DNA of 64,000 nt, taken from NCBI GenBank assembly GCA_963791325.1, contig CAWBRU010000021.1, positions 62,001 to 126,000 of the forward strand, in the 5' to 3' direction. The DNA is from JBEVJK01 sp963791325. GTDB lineage: Bacteria > Pseudomonadota > Alphaproteobacteria > Rhizobiales > Rhizobiaceae. Shown piece after piece: positions 33,499 to 43,730 of this stretch (within the stretch, counting starts at the first letter, position 1; the number at the start of each line of letters is the position of its first letter). The notes below the pieces were generated by a model. That model did not search any database, was not told where the DNA came from, and worked only from the letters and a program-made list of their open reading frames with translations. The position numbers and the translations under genes are program-made.

Positions 33499-34284
33499 AT
33501 GCTAACGGCCCACCGCAAACGCCTCTTGCTCGATCGCTTGGCGCGGGACGGCCATCTCGTGGCCAAGCAACTCAGTGCCGAGCTCGGCCTGTCGGAAGAC
33601 ACGCTGCGCCGCGATCTGCGCGAGCTTGCCGCCGAGGGCCTGCTGCAGCGCGTTCATGGCGGTGCCTTGCCGGCCTCGCCGACGGTGGTCGGGCTGGCCG
33701 AGCGGCGGCTGCTGGCGCCGGATGCCAAGCGGGCGCTCGGAAAGGCCGGAGCGGACATGATCGTGCCCGGGAGTTCGGTGATCTTCGACGGCGGCACGAC
33801 CAATCTCGAGATCGTCAGGCACCTGCCCGGCGATCTCGCGTTCCTGGCGATCACCCACAGTCCCGAGATCGCGACCGCTTTGGAGCCTTTTCCGAAGGTC
33901 GAGGTGGTGCTGGTCGGAGGTCGTCTCTATCGCCACTCCATGGTCTGCGTCGGTGCCATGGCGGTGGAGGCGATCGGCCGGCTGCGCGCCGATCTGTTCT
34001 TCCTCGGCCTCACCGGGGTCCATCCGGGAGAAGGCTTGTCGACCGGAGACATGGAAGAAGCCGCGGTCAAACGGCTGTTGATGTCGCGGGCAGCCGAGAC
34101 CGTGGCGCTTGCCACCAATGACAAGCTCGGCGCCATCTCGGCGTTCCAGGTGGCACCGCTCGCCGATCTCGCCGGCCTGATCGTCGAGCCGGCCGCACCT
34201 CAAACGGTCGTCGAGCAGCTGGCTGCGGCGGGGCTCGATGTGCGGCGCGCGGCGGCTTCCGCGCCAACGAAAAGGGCGCCCTGA
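33499..34284 (+). CDS. DeoR/GlpR-family transcriptional regulator
   Basis: A 261-residue DeoR-type regulator. The N-terminal helix-turn-helix reads LLLDRLARDGHLVAKQLSAE then LGLSEDTLRRDLRELAAEGL and RVHGGAL. The sugar-phosphate-sensing domain has VIFDGGTTNLEIVRHL, FLAITHSPEIATAL, VVLVGGRLYRHSM and FFLGLTGVHPGEGLST, ending with VALATNDKLG. The likely inducer is a phosphorylated sugar or nucleoside. The start MLTAHRKRLLL at 33499 is typical. The stop codon lies in the loop of the groESL terminator. Confidence 0.9.
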   Translation: MLTAHRKRLLLDRLARDGHLVAKQLSAELGLSEDTLRRDLRELAAEGLLQRVHGGALPASPTVVGLAERRLLAPDAKRALGKAGADMIVPGSSVIFDGGTTNLEIVRHLPGDLAFLAITHSPEIATALEPFPKVEVVLVGGRLYRHSMVCVGAMAVEAIGRLRADLFFLGLTGVHPGEGLSTGDMEEAAVKRLLMSRAAETVALATNDKLGAISAFQVAPLADLAGLIVEPAAPQTVVEQLAAAGLDVRRAAASAPTKRAP

Positions 34285-34293
34285 GGCGCCCTT
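34265..34293 (-). terminator. Rho-independent terminator of groESL
   Basis: AAGGGCGCC (34272-34280) and GGCGCCCTT (34285-34293) form a perfect 9-bp stem with a 4-nt loop. On the minus strand the stem is followed by TTTCGTT. It lies 30 bp past the groEL stop, and the loop is the TGA stop of deoR on the other strand. Confidence 0.7.
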
Positions 34294-34322
34294 CCACGTG
34301 GATCGGTTCGGCTTGCCGGTGA

Positions 34323-35966
<1,644 letters not shown>

Positions 35967-36033
35967 GGTCTAAAGCTCCTGGACTTTCGTCGGTCCGTCA
36001 GAAATCGGTGGAAAGGGCGAGCGAATGGCGGCC

Positions 36034-36330
36034 TCAGCCGATCACGCCCATGATGTCGGATTCCTTCATGATCAGAAGGTCTTCGCCGTCGAGCTTCACT
36101 TCCGTGCCCGACCACTTGCCGAACAGGATGCGGTCGCCGGCCTTGACGTCGAGCGGAACGAGCTTGCCGCTTTCGTCACGCGCGCCCGAGCCGACGGCGA
36201 TGATCTCGCCTTCCTGCGGCTTCTCCTTGGCGGTGTCAGGGATGATGATCCCGCCCTTCGTCTTCTCCTCGGATTCGACCCGGCGTACGACCACGCGGTC
36301 ATGAAGCGGGCGGAATTTCGATTGTGCCAT
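36034..36330 (-). CDS. groES: Co-chaperonin GroES (Hsp10)
   Basis: The 98-residue lid of the chaperonin. FRPLHDRVVVRRVESEEKTK is the family signature, with the mobile loop EEKTKGGIIIPDTA (IIIP contacts GroEL), and GDRILFGKWSGTEVKLDGED. The ATG at 36330 matches the family; the frame could extend to 36411 but that part is the leader. The leader of about 100 nt contains CIRCE. Confidence 0.97.
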   Translation of the reverse strand: MAQSKFRPLHDRVVVRRVESEEKTKGGIIIPDTAKEKPQEGEIIAVGSGARDESGKLVPLDVKAGDRILFGKWSGTEVKLDGEDLLIMKESDIMGVIG

Positions 36331-36404
36331 CGTTCGATCCTCGATTGCGATGTTGAATGAGTCCGATGTTGCTTGGAAAACCTCGGTCCGGCGGTCCCGG
36401 ACTA

Positions 36405-36430
36405 TTAGCACTCATCGGGGCGAGTGCTAA
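36405..36430 (-). promoter_or_regulatory. CIRCE element (HrcA operator)
   Basis: TTAGCACTC (36405-36413) and GAGTGCTAA (36422-36430) are both perfect CIRCE arms, 74 bp upstream of groES. The spacer here is 8 nt; the consensus has 9. HrcA represses groESL through this site. The one-base difference could be real or a sequence error. Confidence 0.92.
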
Positions 36431-36440
36431 CGTGGGGCTG

Positions 36441-36468
36441 AGATAGTCGTCCCGTTTCGGCGTGTCAA
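36441..36468 (-). promoter_or_regulatory. groESL promoter
   Basis: On the minus strand TTGACA (36468-36463), 16 bp, then CTATCT (36446-36441). The upstream CTTGAC also suits an RpoH-type -35. Transcription would begin near 36433, so CIRCE occupies about +4 to +29. Confidence 0.6.
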
Positions 36469-36563
36469 GCGTTTCGAAACCTCCCCTGCGACATATTGGT
36501 CCGGCCCCCAACTTCCATGCCGCTCCTCTTGTTTACTAAGCATGCTCATAATATATGCGGCTC

Positions 36564-37061
36564 ATGAATTACGAAGGCATCGAACGGCTGGGCTTTTTGA
36601 TCCACGACGCGGGGCGGCTGATGCGCCGCCGCTTCGAGACCCTCGGCGCGGCCTATGGGCTGTCGTCGGCGCAATGGCGGCTGATGGTCCGCCTGGTCAA
36701 GGAAGAGGGCGTCGAGGAAGGCCGCGGGGTCACCCAGGCCCGCCTTGCCGAACTGCTCGAGATCGAGCCGATCAGCGTCTCGCGGCTGCTCGACCGGATG
36801 GAGGAGAGCGGCTGGGTCGAACGCCGCCAGCATGCCGGCGACCGGCGCGTGCGGATGATATTTCCGACGGAGAAGAGCCGCCGCACCTTCGGCGAGGTGC
36901 GCAGCGTCGCCGGCGAAGTCTTTGAGCAGGCGATGGCCGGGCTCTCTGCCGAACAGCGACGGGCCACCATCGCTGGTCTGTCGACGATCGTCGACAATCT
37001 GCAGGCCGCCGAAGCGGCGGCCGTTTCCGAGTTGCAAGCATCACAAGGTTCCGCAGCATGA
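36564..37061 (+). CDS. MarR-family regulator of the emrAB operon
   Basis: A 165-residue winged-helix regulator: GFLIHDAGRLMRRRFETLGA, LSSAQWRLMVRLVKEEG, the recognition helix VTQARLAELLEIEPISVSRL, the wing ERRQHAGDRRVRMIFPT, and a C-terminal dimer helix. It overlaps emrA by 4 bp (ATGA), so it probably represses its own efflux operon until a drug or phenolic binds. An in-frame ATG at 36555 would add MRL; neither start has a Shine-Dalgarno sequence. The region before it is AT-rich with a GCATGC palindrome. Confidence 0.9.
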   Translation: MNYEGIERLGFLIHDAGRLMRRRFETLGAAYGLSSAQWRLMVRLVKEEGVEEGRGVTQARLAELLEIEPISVSRLLDRMEESGWVERRQHAGDRRVRMIFPTEKSRRTFGEVRSVAGEVFEQAMAGLSAEQRRATIAGLSTIVDNLQAAEAAAVSELQASQGSAA

Positions 37062-38254
37062 ATGCCGTGTCCAAGATCGCCAAGGGCGATTCCCGCGTCG
37101 AAGTTCTCGAAGAGGCGCCGCCGCTGGCGCCGACCGCCGTCGTCCCGGTTGCCGAAGTGGCCAAGCCCGCCCCGAAGAAGCGTCGCGGCCGCCGCTTTCT
37201 GCTGATGGCCGCGCTGCCGATCCTGCTCGCCGTCGGCGGCGGCTATGTATGGGTGACCGGCGGCCGCTATCAGGACACCGAAAACGCCAATCTGCGCCAA
37301 GCCAAGGTGTCGATCGCCTCGGAGGTCCCCGGCCGCATCATCAAGGTGACGATCGCCGACAACCAGTTGGTCAAGGGCGGCGACCTGATGTTCGAGATCG
37401 ATCCGCAGCCCTACCAGATCGCGCTGTCGCAGGCCGATGGCTCGCTGGCTGCCGCCAGGCTCAACGTCGAGCAGCTGCGCGCCGCCTACAGCCAGGCCGT
37501 CGCCCAGGAGCAATCGGCGGCGAGCGAGCTCGACTTCGCCAAGTCGCAGTTCGACCGCGCCAAGGACCTCGTCAGCAAGGGCATCAATTCCCAGTCGAGC
37601 CTCGACCAGGCCCGCCGCGACCTGCAGAAGGCGCAGCAGGACCAGGTCGCGGCTCAGCAGGGCATTGTCGGCGCGCGCGCCGCACTCGGCGGCAATCCCG
37701 ATCTGCCGGCGGATGCCCATCCGGCTGTACTGCAGGCGCTCGCCGCCCGCGACAAGGCCGACTACGATCTGGCGCAGACGCAGGTCCGGGCGCCCGCCGA
37801 CGGCATGGTCTCGCAGGCCTCGTCCCTGAAGAGCGGCCAGTACGTGATGGCCGGCACCCCGCTGTTCTCGCTGGTCGAAACGGGCGACACCTGGGTCGAG
37901 GCGAATTTCAAGGAGACCCAGCTCACCAACATGAAGCAAGGCCAGCCGGCCGAGGTGGTGCTCGACACCTATCCCGGCCATCCGTTCAAGGCGACGGTGG
38001 AATCGATCGAAGCCGGCACCGGAGCGGAATTCTCGCTGCTGCCTGCGCAGAACGCCACCGGCAATTGGGTCAAGGTCACCCAGCGCATCCCGGTGCGCCT
38101 CAAGATCGACGATCCCGAAATGAACGAGGCGCTGCGCACCGGCATGAGCGCCGATGTTACCGTCGACACCGGTGCGAGCCGCGGCCTGGGCAGCCTCTTC
38201 GGCCACGCCTTCGCCGGAGAGAAGAATGCCAACGCCCCCAAAAGCAAGGACTAA
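37058..38254 (+). CDS. emrA: EmrA-type membrane fusion protein (HlyD family)
   Basis: The periplasmic adaptor of an EmrAB-type multidrug pump, 398 residues. A cytoplasmic Pro/Lys N-terminus is followed by one membrane helix (FLLMAALPILLAVGGGYVWV, about residues 47-66), the lipoyl half-motif VSIASEVPGRIIKVTIADNQ with VKGGDLMFEIDP, a coiled-coil hairpin of Ala/Gln-rich heptads, the second half QVRAPADGMVSQ and the beta-barrel part WVEANFKETQLTNMKQGQP. Coupled to the MarR gene upstream; emrB follows after 90 bp. Confidence 0.92.
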   Translation: MNAVSKIAKGDSRVEVLEEAPPLAPTAVVPVAEVAKPAPKKRRGRRFLLMAALPILLAVGGGYVWVTGGRYQDTENANLRQAKVSIASEVPGRIIKVTIADNQLVKGGDLMFEIDPQPYQIALSQADGSLAAARLNVEQLRAAYSQAVAQEQSAASELDFAKSQFDRAKDLVSKGINSQSSLDQARRDLQKAQQDQVAAQQGIVGARAALGGNPDLPADAHPAVLQALAARDKADYDLAQTQVRAPADGMVSQASSLKSGQYVMAGTPLFSLVETGDTWVEANFKETQLTNMKQGQPAEVVLDTYPGHPFKATVESIEAGTGAEFSLLPAQNATGNWVKVTQRIPVRLKIDDPEMNEALRTGMSADVTVDTGASRGLGSLFGHAFAGEKNANAPKSKD

Positions 38255-38344
38255 GGCTGCTTCGGGAACCGCGTGCTTTTTGCCCGTCTGCCCCACCGGC
38301 GGGCAATGACGCAGCATTTTGAACGGACTGATTGAAGCATAGCC

Positions 38345-39883
38345 ATGGCCGCCGCCGCCCCGACCCATGCCGACGTCCCGCACCGCGGGCTGATCACCGT
38401 GTCGATCATGCTGGGCACGGTGATGCAGGTGCTCGACACGACGATTGCCAATGTGGCGCTGCCCAACATGTCGGGCGACCTCGGTGCCTCGCAGGACACC
38501 ATCAGCTGGGTGTTGACCTCCTATATCGTCGCCGCGGCGATCATGACGCCGGTCACCGGCTGGCTTTCCGACCGCATCGGCCGCAAGGAGCTGTTCCTGG
38601 TTTCGATCGTCGGCTTCACCATCACCTCGATGCTCTGCGGCCTTGCCATGTCGCTCGAGGAGATCGTGGCGTTCCGCCTGATGCAGGGCGTGTTCGGCGC
38701 CGCCATCGTGCCGCTGTCCCAGACCTTCCTGCTCGACATCAACCCGAAGGAAAAGCATGGCCAGGCGATGGCCGTGTGGGGCGCCGGCATCATGGTCGGT
38801 CCGATCATCGGTCCGACCTTGGGCGGCTGGCTGACGGACAGCTTCAACTGGCGCTGGGTGTTCTTCATCAATCTGCCCGTCGGCATCCTCGCCTTCCTCG
38901 GCTCCGCGGCCTATCTGCCGTCGATCCCGCGGCGGCTGCGCGGCTTCGATTTCTTCGGCTTCGCCATGCTCAGCCTCGGCGTCGGGGCGCTGCAGCTGAT
39001 GCTCGACCGTGGGGGGCAAATGGACTGGTTCAGCTCGCCCGAGATCTGGATCGAGCTCGGTTTGTCGATCACCGGCTTCTGGGTGTTTGCGGTGCATCTG
39101 GTCACCGGCCGCGACACCTTCATCGACCCCAAGATCTTCGCCGACCGCAACTTCGTGACCGGCCTGATCTTCATCTTCGTTGTCGGTGTGATCCTGCTCG
39201 CCAGCCTGGCCCTGTTGCCGCCGATGCTGACCGACCTGTTCAATTACCCGACGGTGACGACCGGCTTCGTGATGGCGCCGCGCGGCGTCGGCACCATGAT
39301 CTCCATGCTCGTGGTCGGTCGCCTGGTGCAAAAGGTCGACGCGCGTCTTCTGGTGGTCGCAGGACTGCTGCTCACCGCACTCTCGCTCTACTACATGACC
39401 GACTTTACGCCGGACATGGACGACTGGCTGATCATCATGAGCGGTGTCATCCAGGGTCTCGGCCTCGGACTGGTGTTCGTGCCGCTGTCGACCGTTGCCT
39501 TCGCCACCCTCGAAGCGCGCTACCGCACCGACGCCACAAGCCTGTTCAGCCTGGTGCGCAACATCGGCTCCTCGATCGGCATCTCCGTCGTGATCATGTT
39601 CCTGACCCGCAACACGCAGATCAACCACGCCGAGCTGTCGGCCTTCATCAGCCCGTTCAATCCGGTGCTGTGGTCGATCTCGCCGCAGGCCGCAACCGGC
39701 GATCCCACCGCCTTGTCGCAGGTCGATCTGCTCGTCAACCAGCAGGCGGCGATGATCGCTTATGTCAACGATTTCAAGTTGATGATGCTGGTCACTCTGG
39801 CCGCCATCCCGCTCGCGCTGTTTCTGCGCAAGCCGCGGATGCAGGCCCAGGCGGGCGCCCCACCTGCCGCGCACATGGACTGA
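38345..39883 (+). CDS. emrB: EmrB-type MFS multidrug transporter (DHA2, 14 helices)
   Basis: A 512-residue DHA2-family proton antiporter with about 14 membrane helices. Family motifs are MQVLDTTIANVALPNMSGDL in helix 1, GWLSDRIGRKELFLVSI after helix 2, RLMQGVFGAAIVPLSQ, and AVWGAGIMVGPIIGPTLGGW (motif C). With EmrA it should carry hydrophobic drugs or uncouplers through an outer-membrane TolC; no tolC is next to it. The ATG at 38345 lies 90 bp after emrA; the gap holds a TTGCCCG/CGGGCAA inverted repeat. Confidence 0.92.
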   Translation: MAAAAPTHADVPHRGLITVSIMLGTVMQVLDTTIANVALPNMSGDLGASQDTISWVLTSYIVAAAIMTPVTGWLSDRIGRKELFLVSIVGFTITSMLCGLAMSLEEIVAFRLMQGVFGAAIVPLSQTFLLDINPKEKHGQAMAVWGAGIMVGPIIGPTLGGWLTDSFNWRWVFFINLPVGILAFLGSAAYLPSIPRRLRGFDFFGFAMLSLGVGALQLMLDRGGQMDWFSSPEIWIELGLSITGFWVFAVHLVTGRDTFIDPKIFADRNFVTGLIFIFVVGVILLASLALLPPMLTDLFNYPTVTTGFVMAPRGVGTMISMLVVGRLVQKVDARLLVVAGLLLTALSLYYMTDFTPDMDDWLIIMSGVIQGLGLGLVFVPLSTVAFATLEARYRTDATSLFSLVRNIGSSIGISVVIMFLTRNTQINHAELSAFISPFNPVLWSISPQAATGDPTALSQVDLLVNQQAAMIAYVNDFKLMMLVTLAAIPLALFLRKPRMQAQAGAPPAAHMD

Positions 39884-39995
39884 GCCGGGGGCCGGCCGTC
39901 CGAACGCCGAAAGCGGGTGACACGGCGCCGCCCTTCCGCTACACGCTCACCGCCCCCGGATATGCCGGGCAAAGCCCTCTCGCACGGATGGTGAG

Positions 39996-40853
39996 ATGCC
40001 GCAGCCGACCATGATCAGCTCGCTCGATGCCCTGAGCGACGGCTATGCGGCGATCCTGTGCGACGTCTGGGGCGTCGTCCACAACGGCGTCCACGCCTTT
40101 CCCGAGGCTTGTGCCGCACTGATCCGCGCCCGTGCCCGCGGCCTCGCCGTCATCCTGCTCACCAACGCGCCGCGGCCGCATGGGCCGGTTGAGGCGCAGA
40201 TGGCAGCGCTCGGCGTGCCGGCCGAGGCGCGCGACCGGGTCGTCACGTCCGGCGACGTGACCCGCGATCTGATCCGGCAGGGTCCGCGGCGCATCTTCCA
40301 CCTCGGTGCCGAGCGCGACCTGCCGATCTATGACGGGCTCGATGTCGAGCTGGTCGAAGAATTCGAGGCCGACATCGTCGTCTGCACCGGGCTGTTCAAC
40401 GACGAGGTGGAGACGCCCGCCGACTATGCGCCGCTGCTCAAACGGTTGAGGGCCCGCAATCTGCCGCTCGTCTGCGCCAATCCGGACCTCGTCGTCGAGC
40501 GCGGCCATCGCCGCGTCTATTGCGCCGGCTCGCTGGCGCGCGACTACGGCCTGCTCGGCGGCCGCACGGAGATCGCCGGCAAGCCGTTCCGGCCGATCTA
40601 CGAGGCTGCGCTCAAGGCCGCCGGCGAGGTGCTCGGGCGCAGCGTCTCGGCCGAGCAGGCCCTGGCGATCGGCGATGGCGTGCTGACCGATGTGCGCGGC
40701 GCCGAGAACAACGGCATCGACGTGCTCTACGTCTCCGGCGGCATCCATGCCGGCGAGTACGGCGACCCGCAGGATCCCGACGAGGAGAAGCTCGCGGCCT
40801 TTCTCGGCACCCATGGCCACCATCCGGTGGCCGTGATCCCGCAGCTGCGCTGA
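39996..40853 (+). CDS. TIGR01459-type HAD hydrolase (class IIA)
   Basis: A 285-residue HAD-superfamily protein. The nucleophile motif is ILCDVWGVVHNG, where the first Asp is the nucleophile, motif II is VILLTNAPRP, and the class IIA cap lies between. Later come AGKPFRPIYEAAL (the Lys motif) and IGDGVLTDVRGAENNG (motif IV). It belongs to the family of phosphoglycolate/NagD-like phosphatases that often precedes ribF in alphaproteobacteria; the substrate is unknown, perhaps FMN-related. It ends 12 bp before ribF. Confidence 0.88.
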   Translation: MPQPTMISSLDALSDGYAAILCDVWGVVHNGVHAFPEACAALIRARARGLAVILLTNAPRPHGPVEAQMAALGVPAEARDRVVTSGDVTRDLIRQGPRRIFHLGAERDLPIYDGLDVELVEEFEADIVVCTGLFNDEVETPADYAPLLKRLRARNLPLVCANPDLVVERGHRRVYCAGSLARDYGLLGGRTEIAGKPFRPIYEAALKAAGEVLGRSVSAEQALAIGDGVLTDVRGAENNGIDVLYVSGGIHAGEYGDPQDPDEEKLAAFLGTHGHHPVAVIPQLR

Positions 40854-40865
40854 GCCGGTCTTCCG

Positions 40866-41855
40866 GTGCGCACGCCCTTTGCCCACATCCGCCGGCCGGT
40901 GCCGCTGCCCGAGACCTTGCGCGGCGGGGTGGTGGCGATCGGCAATTTCGACGGCGTCCATCGCGGCCATCAAGCGGTGCTCGAGCGCGCCCTGAGCGAG
41001 GCCTCGCAGCGCAATGTGCCGGCGCTGGTGCTGACCTTCGAGCCGCATCCCAGGCTGTTCTTCCGCCCCGAGCAGCCGCTTTTCGTGCTCACTCCCCCGG
41101 CGATGAAGGCGCGGCTGATCGGCGCCCTCGGCTTCGATGGGCTGGTCGAGCAGCCTTTTACCGCCGCCTTCGCCGCCCAGTCGGCCGAGGATTTCGTCAC
41201 CGGCACGCTGGCCGGCCGGCTGGGCATCCGTCATGTCGTCACCGGCTTCGATTTTCACTTCGGCCGCAATCGCCAGGGCGGACCTGCGTTCCTGATGGAG
41301 GCCGGGCAGCGCCACGGCTTCGGCGTGACCTTGGTCGATGCGTTCCGCGACGAAGGCGGCGAGGTGGTGTCCTCGAGCCGCATCCGCGCTTTGCTCGAGG
41401 CAGGCGAGGTGGCCGAGGCCGCCGGCCTGCTCGGCTACCGCTACACGGTCGAGGCCGAGGTCGTGCGCGGCAGGCAATTGGGGCGCACGCTGGGCTTTCC
41501 CACCGCCAACATGGCCCTGCCGGCCACCAACCGGCTGCACCATGGCATCACGGCCGTGCGCTTCCGCCGCGCCGACGGGAGCCTCTACGACGGCGTCGCC
41601 AGCTTCGGCCGGCGCCCGACCGTCGACGCCGATGGTGCGCCGCTGCTCGAGACCTATTTGTTCGGGTTTTCGGGCGACCTCTATGGCGAGCGTGCGACGG
41701 TATCCCTGTTCGGGTTCCTGCGCGGCGAGCAGAAGTTCGACGGCCTCGACACGCTGGTTGCCCAGATGCGACGCGACGAGGCCGAGGCTCAGGCGCTGCT
41801 TGCCGGCGCGCGGCCGCTGTCGGAGCTCGACTTCAAGCTGGCGTTCAAACGCTGA
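40866..41855 (+). CDS. ribF: Bifunctional riboflavin kinase / FAD synthetase
   Basis: Makes FMN from riboflavin and then FAD. The 329 residues have the N-terminal adenylyltransferase with AIGNFDGVHRGHQAVL, VLTFEPHPRLFF, VTGFDFHFGRNRQGG and VSSSRIRALLEAGEV, then the C-terminal kinase with GRTLGFPTANMALP, YDGVASFGRRPTVD and LETYLFGFSGDLYGE. A GTG start at 40866 was chosen; the family begins here and no ATG is near. It is probably in an operon with the HAD gene. Confidence 0.95.
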   Translation: MRTPFAHIRRPVPLPETLRGGVVAIGNFDGVHRGHQAVLERALSEASQRNVPALVLTFEPHPRLFFRPEQPLFVLTPPAMKARLIGALGFDGLVEQPFTAAFAAQSAEDFVTGTLAGRLGIRHVVTGFDFHFGRNRQGGPAFLMEAGQRHGFGVTLVDAFRDEGGEVVSSSRIRALLEAGEVAEAAGLLGYRYTVEAEVVRGRQLGRTLGFPTANMALPATNRLHHGITAVRFRRADGSLYDGVASFGRRPTVDADGAPLLETYLFGFSGDLYGERATVSLFGFLRGEQKFDGLDTLVAQMRRDEAEAQALLAGARPLSELDFKLAFKR

Positions 41856-41891
41856 CCGCCGCCGGCACTCCCGGAAGCCGTCGCAAAGAAC

Positions 41892-42455
41892 TTAGCGCTT
41901 CAACGCCAGCCCGAAGGCGATGAACGTCCAGCCCTGGAAGATCAGGTCGATCGCCAGGAACATGCCGAGGATCCACAGGCTGTTGACCGGCCAGCCGATC
42001 GCGATCACCAGGCCGGCGAGCAGCGTGATCACGCCGCCGGCGACCATCCAGCCCCAATTGGCCGTCGGCCTGGCGCGCATGCCCACCCAGATCCGGAAAA
42101 TGCCGCCGGCGATCAGGGCAACGGCCAATAAGAGCGTGAGCACGCCGGCCGCCAACAGCGGGTTGACCAGCGCGATTACGCCGGCGATCGCGTAGACGAT
42201 GCCGCTCAGCAGCCACCAGAAGAAACTGCCCCAGCTCTTCACGCCGAAGGCATGGATGATTTCCATCACCGCGCCGATCAGCATCAACATGCCGACATAG
42301 AACACCGACACAACCGTGGCGGTGACGACGTTGAAGAAGGCGATGGCGCCGAGCACCAGGAAGGCGATGCCGAGGGCGACAAACCACCCCCATTTGGAGC
42401 GCACTTCGCTGATCGACGAGCCAAGGCTCCGGGGTGATTGGGCGATGTCGGACAT
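41892..42455 (-). CDS. HdeD family membrane protein (DUF308)
   Basis: A 187-residue membrane protein with six predicted helices: FVALGIAFLVLGAIAFFNVV, TATVVSVFYVGMLMLIGAVM, FFWWLLSGIVYAIAGVIALV, AAGVLTLLLAVALIAGGIFR, WMVAGGVITLLAGLVIAIGW and LGMFLAIDLIFQGWTFIAFG. It has the HdeD repeat plan of three helix pairs. HdeD helps acid resistance at high cell density in E. coli; here the role is inferred from the family. ATG 42455 follows GGAGGGAACC, which fixes the start. Confidence 0.9.
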   Translation of the reverse strand: MSDIAQSPRSLGSSISEVRSKWGWFVALGIAFLVLGAIAFFNVVTATVVSVFYVGMLMLIGAVMEIIHAFGVKSWGSFFWWLLSGIVYAIAGVIALVNPLLAAGVLTLLLAVALIAGGIFRIWVGMRARPTANWGWMVAGGVITLLAGLVIAIGWPVNSLWILGMFLAIDLIFQGWTFIAFGLALKR

Positions 42456-42700
42456 GGTTCCCTCCAATGGCTCGGCAGCGCCCTGCTGACGCCCGAGCAA
42501 ACACCGGCAAGGATTGCCACAATTCTGGGCTTTCGTCGAGCAGAATCAAGGACAAAGGGGGCATCGCACGGGCCCGGGAAGCAACCTGCTTTGGCAGGCG
42601 GGAAAAGAGATTAAGACGAACTTTACCATGTTCCTGGCAAAAATCGCCTTGGCGCCTGGAAATGTTCTTGCTAGGCCTGCCGGGGGACAAGGACAGTGAC

Positions 42701-43504
42701 ATGCGTTGGATCTGTGCGGCCGCAGCCGTTCTGCTTTCGGTTTCCCAGGCGGCGGCTGAGGACGGCGGCGGGCTTTTCAACTGGGTGCATGGCGACTGGT
42801 ATCTCACCATCGGCGGCGCCGGCTACATCGCCCCCAAATACACCGGCGACAACACCTATGAATTCACCGGCCAGCCGCTGATCTCGCTCGGCAAGGCCGG
42901 CGAGGAGGCACGCTTCATTTCGCGCAACGACGCGATCTCGCTGTCTTTGTTCGACCGCGGCTCGTTCCGCTTCGGCGCCGCCGGCAACTTCATCTGGAAG
43001 CAGGACGACGGGACGTCCGACGATCTCAAGGGCCTTTCCGAGGTGCCGTTCGGCGGCGAGGCGGGCATCTTCGCCGAGGTCTACCCGACCGAGTGGCTGC
43101 GCGTCCGCGGCGAGCTGTTCGAGGGCATCAAGAGCTATGACGGCCTGTTCGGCGACGTCACGGCCGACGCCTTCACCGATCTCACGCCGCGGCTGAGGCT
43201 GTCCGGTGGCCCGCGCCTGTCGTTCGCCGGAGCCGGCTACTTCGACGCCTATTACGGCGTAACCCCCGAGGAGTCGATCGCCTCCGGCCTGCCGGTCTAC
43301 GATCCGGGCAGCGGCATCAACTCGGTCGGCGCCGGCGGCGCGCTCACCTGGAAGACCACCGACCGGATCACCACCTCCTTTTATGCCGAATATACCCGTC
43401 TGCTCGGGCCGGCCGCGGATTCGAGCCTGGTGGAGGAGCGCGGCTCCGCCAACCAGTTCCTGGTCGGCATCTCCGGCACCTACCGCTTCGATTTCCGGCT
43501 CTGA
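42701..43504 (+). CDS. MipA/OmpV family outer-membrane protein
   Basis: A 267-residue exported beta-barrel protein. The signal peptide WICAAAAVLLSVSQAAAE is followed by WYLTIGGAGYIAPKYTGDNT, the usual MipA/OmpV opening, then alternating strands with aromatic residues, and a terminal Phe-x-Leu-type end (YRFDFRL) suited to BAM insertion. Members act as scaffolds for murein enzymes or as outer-membrane porins. ATG 42701 was chosen for GGGGACAAGGACAG and the signal peptide. It is divergent from the HdeD-like gene. Confidence 0.88.
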   Translation: MRWICAAAAVLLSVSQAAAEDGGGLFNWVHGDWYLTIGGAGYIAPKYTGDNTYEFTGQPLISLGKAGEEARFISRNDAISLSLFDRGSFRFGAAGNFIWKQDDGTSDDLKGLSEVPFGGEAGIFAEVYPTEWLRVRGELFEGIKSYDGLFGDVTADAFTDLTPRLRLSGGPRLSFAGAGYFDAYYGVTPEESIASGLPVYDPGSGINSVGAGGALTWKTTDRITTSFYAEYTRLLGPAADSSLVEERGSANQFLVGISGTYRFDFRL

Positions 43505-43730
43505 AGCCGACAGATTTCAGCTTTATTCCCGGCGCCGGCTCCGCTAAAAGCGCAGTCCATGACCCTGTGCGCCGTCCAGCGGGCGTTCGCCCTCCGAATT
43601 ACCGGCCCGGTCTTGCGGGCGGCCTGAGCCGTCCGGAAGCGCCGGGACAGCCGCGCCGTCTCTAAATTCCGACCACACTGAGGCCGCCCTCGGGCTTTCT
43701 GCCCCGCTGGGCGAGCGACATGGCAAGACG

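Noticed and set aside
38255..38344. Attenuator between emrA and emrB
   Set aside because: A short inverted repeat exists, but there is no T-run and no leader peptide. I leave it only as a note under emrB.
36653..39874. A 1,073-codon open frame on the minus strand, opposite marR-emrA-emrB
   Set aside because: It lies across three well-recognised genes, has no family motif and reads as His/Arg/Gln/Gly-rich antisense. High GC removes stops in the opposite frames.
43505..43730. Riboswitch or T-box before ileS
   Set aside because: No conserved T-box or riboswitch core was seen, and T-boxes are not expected in alphaproteobacteria. Only a 5-bp stem is present near 43501.
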